A stretch of DNA of 5,943 nt from Actinomycetota bacterium (lineage in GTDB: Bacteria > Actinomycetota > Thermoleophilia > Gaiellales > Gaiellaceae): the NCBI GenBank assembly GCA_013696185.1, contig JACCZA010000385.1:1-5943 (forward strand), in the 5' to 3' direction. The notes under the pieces were generated by a model. That model did not search any database. It saw only the letters and a program-made list of their open reading frames with translations, and was not told where the DNA came from. Within the stretch, counting starts at the first letter, position 1; the number at the start of each line of letters is the position of its first letter. Shown here in pieces: positions 1 through 5,937 of this stretch. The position numbers and the translations under genes are program-made.

Positions 1-192
1 GGGCAGCGCTCGTCGCGACGCGGGACCGTCTCTTCGGGCCGACGTCGTAGCGGTCGTCCCCCCGCAGTCTCCCCCGTGAGCCCGTCCAGCAGCGAGCCGT
101 GGAAGAGATCTCACGCTCTTGGCTCGAACGTCGTGGCTGCGGCGAGTGTCTCCAGCGGGCGCGGGCTGCGCTCGGGGAGGGAGAATCCCGGC
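1..192. other. Left-edge region upstream of lysA, no gene assigned
   Basis: No protein can be recognised here. On the plus strand, the frame beginning at base 3 stays open for 15 codons and stops with TAG at 48-50, and the frame beginning at base 2 stops with TGA at 77-79. Either could be the tail of a gene cut by the window edge, but both are too short to identify. The lysA frame is also open to the left edge. GTG 76 is a possible upstream lysA start, but it lacks a Shine-Dalgarno and the intervening residues look unlike the family. I see no convincing promoter or terminator. Confidence 0.3.
174..183 (+). promoter_or_regulatory. Ribosome binding site deciding the lysA start
   Basis: The purine-rich run GGGGAGGGAG at 174-183 is complementary to the 3' end of 16S rRNA and ends 9 bases before GTG 193. 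The more distant in-frame GTG at 76 is preceded by a C-rich stretch with no such motif. This is the reason for choosing GTG 193 as the lysA start. Confidence 0.7.
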
Positions 193-1473
193 GTGCTGGA
201 GCTTCTCCCCGCTAGCGCGGCGATCGAGGACGGCCGCCTCCACCTGGGCGGAATCGCCGCCGCCTCGCTCGCCGCCGAGTACGGCACGCCGCTCCTCGTC
301 CTCTGCGAGCAGACGGCACTCGCCCAGGCCCGCGCCTACCGCCGAGCCGCCCCCGAGGCCCTGATCGCCTACGGCACGAAGGCGCTGCCGAACGTCGCGC
401 TGCTGCGGCTGCTCGCGCGCGAGGGCCTGGGCGCCGACGTCTCGACGCTCGGCGAGCTGCGCTTCGCGCTGCAGGCGGGCGTGCCGCCCGAGCGGCTCGT
501 CGTGCACGGCAACAACAAGAGCGACGAGGAGCTGCGCGGCGCAGCCGAGGCGGGAGCGGGCCTCCTCGTCCTCGACGCGCTCGAGGAGGTCGACCGGGCG
601 CGCGCGGCCGGCATCGGGCGCGTCCTCGTCCGCGTGACCTCGGGCATCGAGGCCGACACGCACGAGGCAATCCGCACCTCGCAGCACGGCTCGAAGTTCG
701 GGCTTCCCGCCGACGAGGCGGTCGAGGGGATCGCCCGTGCGCGTGCCGCAGGCCTCGAGGTCGCGGGGCTCCACGTCCACATCGGCTCCCAGCTGCTCGA
801 GACACAAGCAGCCGCGACGACGGTCGAGTGGCTCGCCGCGTTCGCCGCGCGCTGCCGCCTCGAGCTCGACGGCTGGACTCCGGACGTCGTCGATCTCGGC
901 GGCGGCCTCGGCGTCCGCCACGTCGACGACGAGCGCCCTCCCGCAGCCGAGCGCTTCGTCGCAGAGCTCGTGCGCGATCTCGAGCGCGCCTGGTCGCTGC
1001 ACGACCTGCCCCGGCCGCGGTTGGTGCTCGAGCCGGGACGCTCGCTCGTCGGGCGCGCCGGTGTCACGCTCTATCGCGTCGGCGTCGTCAAGCGTGCCAC
1101 CGAGTCCGTCACGTACGTCACCGTGGACGGCGGCATGTCCGACAATCCGCGCCCGCAGCTCTACGGCGCGCGCTACGCCGCCCTCCTCGCCGACCGCGCC
1201 GACGAGCCGCCCGCCGGTCGCTACAGCGTCGCCGGCAAGCACTGCGAGGCCGACACGCTGATCGCCGAGGTGGAGCTGCCGGCACCCCGCCGTGGCGACC
1301 TCCTCGCCGTTCCGGCGACCGGCGCCTACACGCTCTCGATGAGCTCGAACTACAACGCGCTGCCCCGGCCGGCGGCCGTGCTGGTGGCGGACGGCGCTGC
1401 GCGTGTGATCCGCAGGCGCGAGACGCTCGACGACCTCCTCGCACTCGAGGTTGGCGCCGACGCGAGTGGGTAG
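193..1473 (+). CDS. lysA: Diaminopimelate decarboxylase
   Basis: This cytoplasmic PLP enzyme (fold type III, alanine-racemase-like barrel) decarboxylates meso-diaminopimelate to L-lysine, the last step of the pathway. From GTG 193 the product is 426 residues, a normal length. Visible motifs are the PLP lysine in YGTK (K63), HIGSQ (H196 onward), the glycine-rich DLGGGLG phosphate-binding loop (about 235-241), EPGRS (280-284), and the C-terminal GAYTLSMSSNYN stretch, which distinguishes this enzyme from ornithine or arginine decarboxylases. The usual CESGD motif, whose Cys and Glu complete the partner subunit's active site, reads CEADT here (C351, E352). It looks like a one-residue deletion that keeps Cys, Glu and possibly Asp. 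The start rests on a good Shine-Dalgarno at 174-183. The TAG stop lies 9 bases before the dsbA-like gene, suggesting co-transcription. Function is secure; the start is less so. Confidence 0.93.
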   Translation: MLELLPASAAIEDGRLHLGGIAAASLAAEYGTPLLVLCEQTALAQARAYRRAAPEALIAYGTKALPNVALLRLLAREGLGADVSTLGELRFALQAGVPPERLVVHGNNKSDEELRGAAEAGAGLLVLDALEEVDRARAAGIGRVLVRVTSGIEADTHEAIRTSQHGSKFGLPADEAVEGIARARAAGLEVAGLHVHIGSQLLETQAAATTVEWLAAFAARCRLELDGWTPDVVDLGGGLGVRHVDDERPPAAERFVAELVRDLERAWSLHDLPRPRLVLEPGRSLVGRAGVTLYRVGVVKRATESVTYVTVDGGMSDNPRPQLYGARYAALLADRADEPPAGRYSVAGKHCEADTLIAEVELPAPRRGDLLAVPATGAYTLSMSSNYNALPRPAAVLVADGAARVIRRRETLDDLLALEVGADASG

Positions 1474-1482
1474 CTCCCAGGG

Positions 1483-2136
1483 ATGACCCGGCACGAGATC
1501 CTGGTCTGGAGCGACTACATCTGACCGTTCTGCCGCGCCGCGCAGCCGCTGGCTGCCTGGCTCGAGCGCCGGTTCGACGCTCGCCTCACCTGGCTGCCGT
1601 ACGACCTGCACCCGGAGTATCCGCCCGAGGGCATCCGGCGTGAGGAGCTGGCGCGCCGCCACGGCGCCGGCTTCGGCAGTCACATCCGGCAGCTCTTCGT
1701 GGCCGCCGGGCTCGCCGACAGCGGCCCGCCCGACGTCGTCCCGCGCTCGCAGGACGCCCTGCGGCTGACCGAGCTCGCGCGCGACCTCGGCCTGCACGAG
1801 CCGGTCCACGACCGGCTGATGGACGCGCTCTGGCGGGAGGGGCTCGACCTCGGCGAGCGCGACGTCCTGCGGCGGCTCGGCACGGAAGCCGGGCTTCCCG
1901 CCGCCCGGCTGGACGAGGTGCTCGCCGGCGAGGACTACCTCGACCGGGTCACCGCCTCCACGCGCGAGGCCGTCTGGATCGGCGTCACCGGGATCCCCGG
2001 GTTCCTCCTGGACGGCCGCCTGCTCGTCCTCGGCGCCCAGCCACGCGAGGTGTTCGAGCAGGCGTTCTCGCAGCTGGAGGCTAGCGGGCCGGGGTCGGGG
2101 CGAGGCCCGGGCGGACGAGCCGACCAGGAGCCCTGA
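1483..2136 (+). CDS. DsbA/FrnE-family thiol oxidoreductase, predicted selenoprotein (TGA codon 14 = Sec)
   Basis: With the in-frame TGA at 1522-1524 read through, ATG 1483 to TGA 2134-2136 encodes 217 residues, a usual length for this thioredoxin-fold family with a helical insert. The N-terminus is a beta strand followed by SDYI-U14-P-F-C17, where relatives carry C-P-x-C, so the TGA replaces the attacking N-terminal cysteine. Further family marks are LPYDLHPEYPPEGI (about residues 40-53), the helical insert, the cis-proline loop GVTGIPGF (P172), and the GAQP turn (184-187) before the last helix. C17 is the only ordinary cysteine. There is no signal peptide, so a cytoplasmic disulfide or peroxide-related redox role is likely; the substrate is unknown. 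ATG 1483 lies 9 bases after lysA and has only a weak Shine-Dalgarno (GAGTGGG at 1464-1470), consistent with translational coupling. The last 18 or so residues are a Gly/Pro/Arg-rich tail overlapping fbiC. The alternatives are a nonsense mutation or a base-call error (TGC to TGA). Confidence 0.82.
1522..1524 (+). other. In-frame TGA, predicted selenocysteine codon
   Basis: The TGA is codon 14 of the dsbA-like gene and is followed by CCG TTC TGC (Pro-Phe-Cys). It therefore sits at the first position of the CxxC redox motif, the classic position for selenocysteine replacing a catalytic cysteine. The base after it is C, and UGAC is known in E. coli as a leaky termination context. The frame has no other stop for the next 203 codons and stays recognisable as the same family on both sides. 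Confidence 0.8.
1534..1564 (+). promoter_or_regulatory. Candidate bacterial SECIS hairpin
   Basis: The RNA just after the TGA can form an inner stem of six perfect pairs, GCAGCC (1542-1547) with GGCUGC (1551-1556), closing a GCU loop at 1548-1550. Below a C·C mismatch (1541/1557) come four more pairs (1537-1540 with 1558-1561, one of them G·U), then another mismatch and two outer pairs (1534-1535 with 1563-1564). The loop begins with G, 23 nt after the TGA. The known bacterial SECIS pattern is a hairpin with a G in the first two loop positions, roughly 16-37 nt after UGA, where SelB binds. The loop is smaller than in E. coli fdhF and lacks its GGU-type sequence. High GC makes chance stems common, so this supports the Sec reading but does not prove it. 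Confidence 0.62.
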
Positions 2137-4474
2137 GCCCGGCCTCTCTGGCGCGCGGATTCCGCGGCTCCTCGAGCGGCGCCGCGCCGAACGACGCCTT
2201 TCGCCGGTCGTCCGGCACCTCGCCGTAGAGGGTCGTGCGCTGGCGGGGCTCCCGCCCGCACGCGCGGATCAGGGCCTCCATCCGCTCGGGGGGGAGCTCC
2301 TGCCCGTGCTCGGAGCCGGCGGCGCGCGAGATCGACTCGTTCATCAGCGTGCCGCCGAGGTCGTTCACCCCGGCGCGCAGCAGCGAGGCGACGCCCTCCG
2401 GACCGGCCTTCACCCACGAGGCCTGCACGTTCGTCACGAGCGGATGGAGGGCGAGTCGTGCGACCGCGTGCAGGAGCAGCGTCTCGCCGAAGGTCGGACC
2501 GCGCCGGGCGAGCCCCTTGAGCGCGATCGGCGCCTCCATGTGGACGAAGGGCAGCGGCACGAACTCGGTCAGCCCGCCCGTCTCCCGCTGCAGCTCACGC
2601 ACGGCGAGCAGGTGGCGCGCCCAGCTCCGCGGCCCCTCGACGTGGCCGAACATGATCGTGGCGTTCGAGCGCAGCCCGACCCGGTGGGCCGTCCGGTGCA
2701 CCTCGAGCCACTGGGCGGTCGAGACCTTGTCGGGGCAGATCACGCGCCGCACGCGGTCGTCCAGGATCTCCGCGGCGGTTCCGGGCAGGCTGCCGAGCCC
2801 GGCCGCGCGCAGCTGCCGCAGGTACGCCTCGAGCGGCAGGCCGAGCGTCGCGGCGCCCTGCCAGACCTCGAGGGCGGAGAACGCGTGGACGTGCAGCTCT
2901 GGCAGCGCCTCGCGGATCGCCCGCACCACGCCGAGATAGAACTCGCCCGTGAAGGCGGGGTGGATCCCGCCCTGGAGGCAGACCTCCGTCGCGCCCCGCT
3001 CCCACGCCTCGCGGCAACGGCGCACGATCTCCTCGAGCGGGACGAGGTACGCCGGCCCGCGCAGATTCGCAGCGAGCTTCCCCTTCGAAAAGGCGCAGAA
3101 GCCACAGCGGAAGTAGCAGACGTTCGTGTACTGGATGTTCCGCGTCACGACGTAGGTGACGGTGTCGCCGCTCACCTCGCGCCGGAGCGCATCGGCCGCC
3201 CCGAGCACCGCCCGGCGATCGTCACCGCGGGCGCGGCAGAGCGCGACGACGTCGTCCTCGTCGAGCTCCTCCCGCGCGAGCGCGGCTCGCACGGCGGGAT
3301 CGGCGGCCCGCACGCCGGTGAACGTGCGCGCGAACCGCTCCGGCACCGGCGCGACCTCGCCCGGAGCCCAGTCGTCCTCCCGCGCCAGGCCGAGCCCGTC
3401 CAGCCGGCGCCGCACGGCCCGGGCCACCGCAGGGTCGCACCAACGCTCGAGGTCGGTTGCGTACTCGGGATAGAGGGGCAGGCGCGGTGCGAGCTCGAGG
3501 CCGCGGCTCCGCGTCGCCTGCTCGAGGCGCTCGACCTCCGGCCAGGGCGCCTCGGGGTTGACGTGGTCGATCGTCACAGGCGACACGCCGCCCCAGTCGT
3601 TGATGCCCGCGTCGAGCAGCCGCGGGAAGTCGTCGTAGGCGAGGTTGGGCGGCGCCTGGATGTTCCAGTCGGGTCCGAGCAGGATCCGCGCGACCGCGAT
3701 CGTCCACAGGTGCTCCTCGAGCGAGGGCTCGGGCGCATCGGCCATGCGGGTGCCCGGCTTGGCGCGGAAGTTCTGGACGATCACCTCCTGCACATGCCCG
3801 CCCCGCTCGCCGAGCGCGCGCAGCGCGAGGAGCGCCTCGATGCGCTCGGCCCGCGTCTCGCCGATCCCGATCAGGATCCCGCTCGTGAAGGGGATGTCGA
3901 GCGCGCCGGCCGCCTCGATCGTCTCCAGCCGCGCGGCGGGCAGCTTGTCGGGCGAGGCGTGGTGCGGGCCGCCGCGGAGCGACAGCCGGTCGGAGACGGT
4001 CTCGAGCATGATCCCCATCGAGGCGCTCACCGTGCGCAGCCCGGCGAGCTGCTGCCGCGTCATCACGCCCGGGTTCAGGTGGGGCAAGAGGCCCGTCTCG
4101 GCGAGCACGAGCCGTGCGGCCCGCGCGAGGTAGTCGACGGTCGTCTCGCACCCGAGCGCCGCGAGCTCCTCGCGCGCGACCCGGTAGCGGAGCTCGGGCT
4201 TGTCGCCGAGCGTGAAGAGCGCCTCGTGGCACCCGGCGGCGGCGCCTGCACGCGCGATCTCGACGACCTCGTCGAGACTCAGGTAGGCGCGCTGCCCCCG
4301 TCGCGGCGGACGGGCGAAGGTGCAGTAGCCGCAGATGTCGCGGCAGAGCGTCGTGAGCGGGATGAAGACCTTCGGCGAGTAGGTGACGAGCGAGCCCTTG
4401 CCGCTCGCGCGCAGCCGCCGCGCCTCGGCGCAGAGCTCCTCGAGCGGTGCCTGGAGCAGCTCGCCTGCGGCCAT
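2081..4474 (-). CDS. fbiC: FO synthase, fused CofG–CofH (FbiC)
   Basis: This enzyme makes the deazaflavin chromophore FO (7,8-didemethyl-8-hydroxy-5-deazariboflavin) of coenzyme F420 from tyrosine and the flavin precursor 5-amino-6-ribitylamino-uracil. It consists of two radical-SAM modules in one 797-residue chain, the actinobacterial arrangement. The CofG half (about 25-345) carries the iron-sulfur motif CRDICGYC (C44, C48, C51). The CofH half (about 435-755) carries CYFRCGFC (C453, C457, C460), followed by GGIHP (502-506) and the family's terminal RTTLYG (746-751). Both CX3CX2C clusters are intact, so both half-reactions should work. The ATG start at 4474 is near the expected N-terminus; its Shine-Dalgarno is poor, and GGAGGG at 4503-4498 is too distant to be ideal. 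About 45 residues follow RTTLYG, and the last part is antisense to the end of the dsbA-like gene. It lies 54 bases downstream of the solute-binding protein gene on the same strand. Confidence 0.95.
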   Translation of the reverse strand: MAAGELLQAPLEELCAEARRLRASGKGSLVTYSPKVFIPLTTLCRDICGYCTFARPPRRGQRAYLSLDEVVEIARAGAAAGCHEALFTLGDKPELRYRVAREELAALGCETTVDYLARAARLVLAETGLLPHLNPGVMTRQQLAGLRTVSASMGIMLETVSDRLSLRGGPHHASPDKLPAARLETIEAAGALDIPFTSGILIGIGETRAERIEALLALRALGERGGHVQEVIVQNFRAKPGTRMADAPEPSLEEHLWTIAVARILLGPDWNIQAPPNLAYDDFPRLLDAGINDWGGVSPVTIDHVNPEAPWPEVERLEQATRSRGLELAPRLPLYPEYATDLERWCDPAVARAVRRRLDGLGLAREDDWAPGEVAPVPERFARTFTGVRAADPAVRAALAREELDEDDVVALCRARGDDRRAVLGAADALRREVSGDTVTYVVTRNIQYTNVCYFRCGFCAFSKGKLAANLRGPAYLVPLEEIVRRCREAWERGATEVCLQGGIHPAFTGEFYLGVVRAIREALPELHVHAFSALEVWQGAATLGLPLEAYLRQLRAAGLGSLPGTAAEILDDRVRRVICPDKVSTAQWLEVHRTAHRVGLRSNATIMFGHVEGPRSWARHLLAVRELQRETGGLTEFVPLPFVHMEAPIALKGLARRGPTFGETLLLHAVARLALHPLVTNVQASWVKAGPEGVASLLRAGVNDLGGTLMNESISRAAGSEHGQELPPERMEALIRACGREPRQRTTLYGEVPDDRRKASFGAAPLEEPRNPRAREAGLRAPGRLVRPGLAPTPAR

Positions 4475-4528
4475 CCGCGCCAGCTTACGCGCGGGTGCCC
4501 TCCGCGGGCGGGGCGCAGCCCGACCCGC
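4475..4528 (-). other. Short gap between the solute-binding protein gene and fbiC
   Basis: These 54 bases are very GC-rich. On the minus strand, GCGGGT (4528-4523) can pair with ACCCGC (4496-4491), and a small GGGC/GCCC hairpin lies inside, but no U-run follows. It is not a convincing intrinsic terminator, and read-through into fbiC is possible. GGAGGG at 4503-4498 is the best ribosome-binding sequence present, but it lies 23 bases before the fbiC ATG. Confidence 0.3.
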
Positions 4529-5758
4529 CTACCCCCTGGCGGCGAGGAGGGAGCCGAAGCTGACCCAGCGGCCCTTCGTCCAGCGCTGCAGGCGCGCCTG
4601 CTCGATCGGGAAGCGGTCGGTCGCGCTCGTCCGCACGGTGATCCCCGGCAGCAGGAAGGGGTTGTCGCGCTCGTTCAGCGAGGTGAGCGCCCGCAGCAGC
4701 CCCCGGCGGGTCAGGCTCTTGCCCGCCTGCCCGAGCGCGGTCACGAGGCTGTGGGCGGACGCCATCGCGTAGACGTTGTAGACGTCGTTGACGTCGCCCG
4801 AGCCGTAGCGCTTCATGATCTGACGGTAGAGACGGCCGCCCGGGTCGTTCGTCCATTGCGGATCGGACGGATCCTTCAGGAAGGCGATCGAGATCGAGCC
4901 CTCGGCGGCGGCCCCGCTCGAGGCATCGGCGGTCTTCATCGTGTTCGTGGAGGCGCCGACGGCGTTGACGAAGATGGCCGGCTTCCAGCCCAGCTTGCCC
5001 ACGGCGACGTAGGCGCGCACCGCGAAGGCCGGTGTCGCGACGATCACGAGCACGCCCGCACCCGAGGCCTTCAGCGTCGTGATCTGCGAGCCGACGTCCG
5101 TGTCGGAGACCTCGTACCCGGCCTGGGAGACGATCTTCCCCTTCGCGCCGAGCCCGCTCTGGAGGCCCGCGATCACGTCCCTGCCGTAGTCGTCGTTCTG
5201 GAAGAGCACCGCGATGCGCGCGCCGCTCCGCCGCGACGCCAGGTAGCGGCCGTAGATCGCACCCTCGGCCACGTAGCTCGGCTGGTAGCCGATCGTCCAG
5301 GGGTAGCGCTTGTAGTCCCTGCCGAACGTGCTCGCGCCGGTCGCCGCGAAGACGTGCGGGACGCCCGCCTGATTCAGGAACGGTCTGATCGCGAGGTTGT
5401 GCTCGGTGCCCAGGCTGTTGTAGATCGCGAACACCCGGTCGCCCTGGACGAGCTGACGCGTCTGCTGCACGGTGCTCGCCGGGTTGTAGGCATCGTCGAG
5501 AAAGCGGTAGACGATCTTGCGACCGTTGACGCCTCCGCGCGCGTTCACGTACTTGAAGTAGGCATCGGCGCCGCGCCCGACCGAGGCATACGCCGAGGCG
5601 ATGCCGGAGAGCGGGACGGTGCCGCCGATCGTGATCGAGGTCGGGGTCACGCCCGGCTCGGCGGTGCGCACGTCCGGGCGAGCCGCGGCGGCGCCTGCGC
5701 CGAGCGACACGGCGAGTGCCGCCGCCGCGCCAGCCACGATCGCCCGTCTAGCTCTCAC
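4529..5758 (-). CDS. ABC transporter substrate-binding protein, branched-chain amino acid type
   Basis: This is a secreted type I periplasmic-binding-fold protein (Peripla_BP_6, LivJ-like), expected to capture an amino acid, amide or related small molecule for an ABC importer. The 409-residue product has an N-terminal signal peptide: basic RARR, a hydrophobic Ala/Leu/Val segment to about residue 24, then an Ala-x-Ala-like cleavage region. The mature fold begins TSITIGGTVPLSG (about 40-52), the usual first strand and ligand loop, followed by GVNGRKI (about 76-82), FLDDAYNP and VLFQNDDYGRD (the hinge-domain signature), and YNVYAMASA near the C-terminus. There is no lipobox and I see no cysteine in the chain, so it is not a typical lipoprotein. 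GTG 5758 is chosen because GGGGAGAGG (5773-5765) lies 6 bases upstream and the signal peptide starts there. No permease or ATPase gene follows; fbiC is next. The ligand cannot be told from sequence. Confidence 0.9.
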   Translation of the reverse strand: MRARRAIVAGAAAALAVSLGAGAAAARPDVRTAEPGVTPTSITIGGTVPLSGIASAYASVGRGADAYFKYVNARGGVNGRKIVYRFLDDAYNPASTVQQTRQLVQGDRVFAIYNSLGTEHNLAIRPFLNQAGVPHVFAATGASTFGRDYKRYPWTIGYQPSYVAEGAIYGRYLASRRSGARIAVLFQNDDYGRDVIAGLQSGLGAKGKIVSQAGYEVSDTDVGSQITTLKASGAGVLVIVATPAFAVRAYVAVGKLGWKPAIFVNAVGASTNTMKTADASSGAAAEGSISIAFLKDPSDPQWTNDPGGRLYRQIMKRYGSGDVNDVYNVYAMASAHSLVTALGQAGKSLTRRGLLRALTSLNERDNPFLLPGITVRTSATDRFPIEQARLQRWTKGRWVSFGSLLAARG

Positions 5759-5764
5759 TCGAAT

Positions 5765-5773
5765 CCTCTCCCC
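5765..5773 (-). promoter_or_regulatory. Ribosome binding site of the solute-binding protein gene
   Basis: Read on the minus strand, GGGGAGAGG ends 6 bases before GTG 5758. This spacing and sequence support the GTG start, which would otherwise be doubtful because it is not ATG. Confidence 0.7.
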
Positions 5774-5809
5774 GGCTCGCCCTCGGGCGCCGCAGTCCGC
5801 TCTCGCTCG

Positions 5810-5837
5810 AGTCTACAAACGACTTGTTAGGCGTCTA
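5810..5837 (-). promoter_or_regulatory. Weak candidate sigma-70-like promoter for the solute-binding protein gene
   Basis: On the minus strand, TAGACG (5837-5832) matches four of six bases of the -35 consensus TTGACA. After 16 bases, TAGACT (5815-5810) matches four of six of TATAAT. Transcription would start near 5803 and leave an untranslated leader of about 45 bases. The stretch is locally AT-richer than its surroundings. The match is modest and could be chance. Confidence 0.3.
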
Positions 5838-5879
5838 GGTGACGTGCCTCGACACGTTGTGGACGGCTGAGTAGGTCAT

Positions 5880-5937
5880 CCGGGCCTCCTCCGAGGCTGT
5901 GGGTCTGCCAAGGCTCACACCCGAAGGAGGGACCCGG
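5880..5937 (+). promoter_or_regulatory. Structured leader that can hide the Shine-Dalgarno of the next gene
   Basis: CCGGG (5880-5884) can pair with CCCGG (5933-5937), and CCUCCU (5885-5890) with AGGAGG (5925-5930), leaving G5931 and A5932 bulged; CG 5892-5893 can pair with CG 5922-5923. Inside, UGUGGGUC (5898-5905) can pair with GGCUCACA (5912-5919), with two G·U pairs and a six-base loop. The outer stem buries the strong Shine-Dalgarno AAGGAGGG (5924-5931) of ATG 5938. Such a fold would keep translation low unless the stem is opened. It is seen in leaders of transposases and of ligand- or ribosome-controlled genes; which applies here is unknown. Confidence 0.45.

Noticed and set aside
76..192. 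An extended lysA start at GTG 76
   Set aside because: No Shine-Dalgarno precedes it and the added 39 residues look like random high-GC translation; GTG 193 has a well-spaced GGGGAGGGAG.
212..805. A 197-residue minus-strand frame, and similar Arg/Pro/Ser-rich frames over lysA and fbiC
   Set aside because: Composition is typical of shadow frames in GC-rich genes and no motif is visible.
1699..2136. A 145-residue gene starting at GTG 1699
   Set aside because: It is the C-terminal two thirds of the dsbA-like gene. It lacks a Shine-Dalgarno and the active site, and family similarity continues upstream across the TGA.
1483..2136. The dsbA-like gene as a pseudogene broken by a stop codon
   Set aside because: The only interruption falls exactly on a catalytic cysteine codon, the rest of the frame is intact with family motifs, and a SECIS-like hairpin follows. 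A read error remains possible, so this is the main alternative and not excluded.
4475..4528. A terminator between the solute-binding protein gene and fbiC
   Set aside because: Complementary GC segments exist but no U-run follows, and such pairings are expected by chance at this GC content.
2306..5830. A 1174-codon open frame on the plus strand antisense to fbiC and the solute-binding protein gene
   Set aside because: It is Arg/Gly/Ala/Pro-rich, resembles no family, and is opposite two well-recognised genes. Long antisense frames arise readily in very GC-rich DNA.
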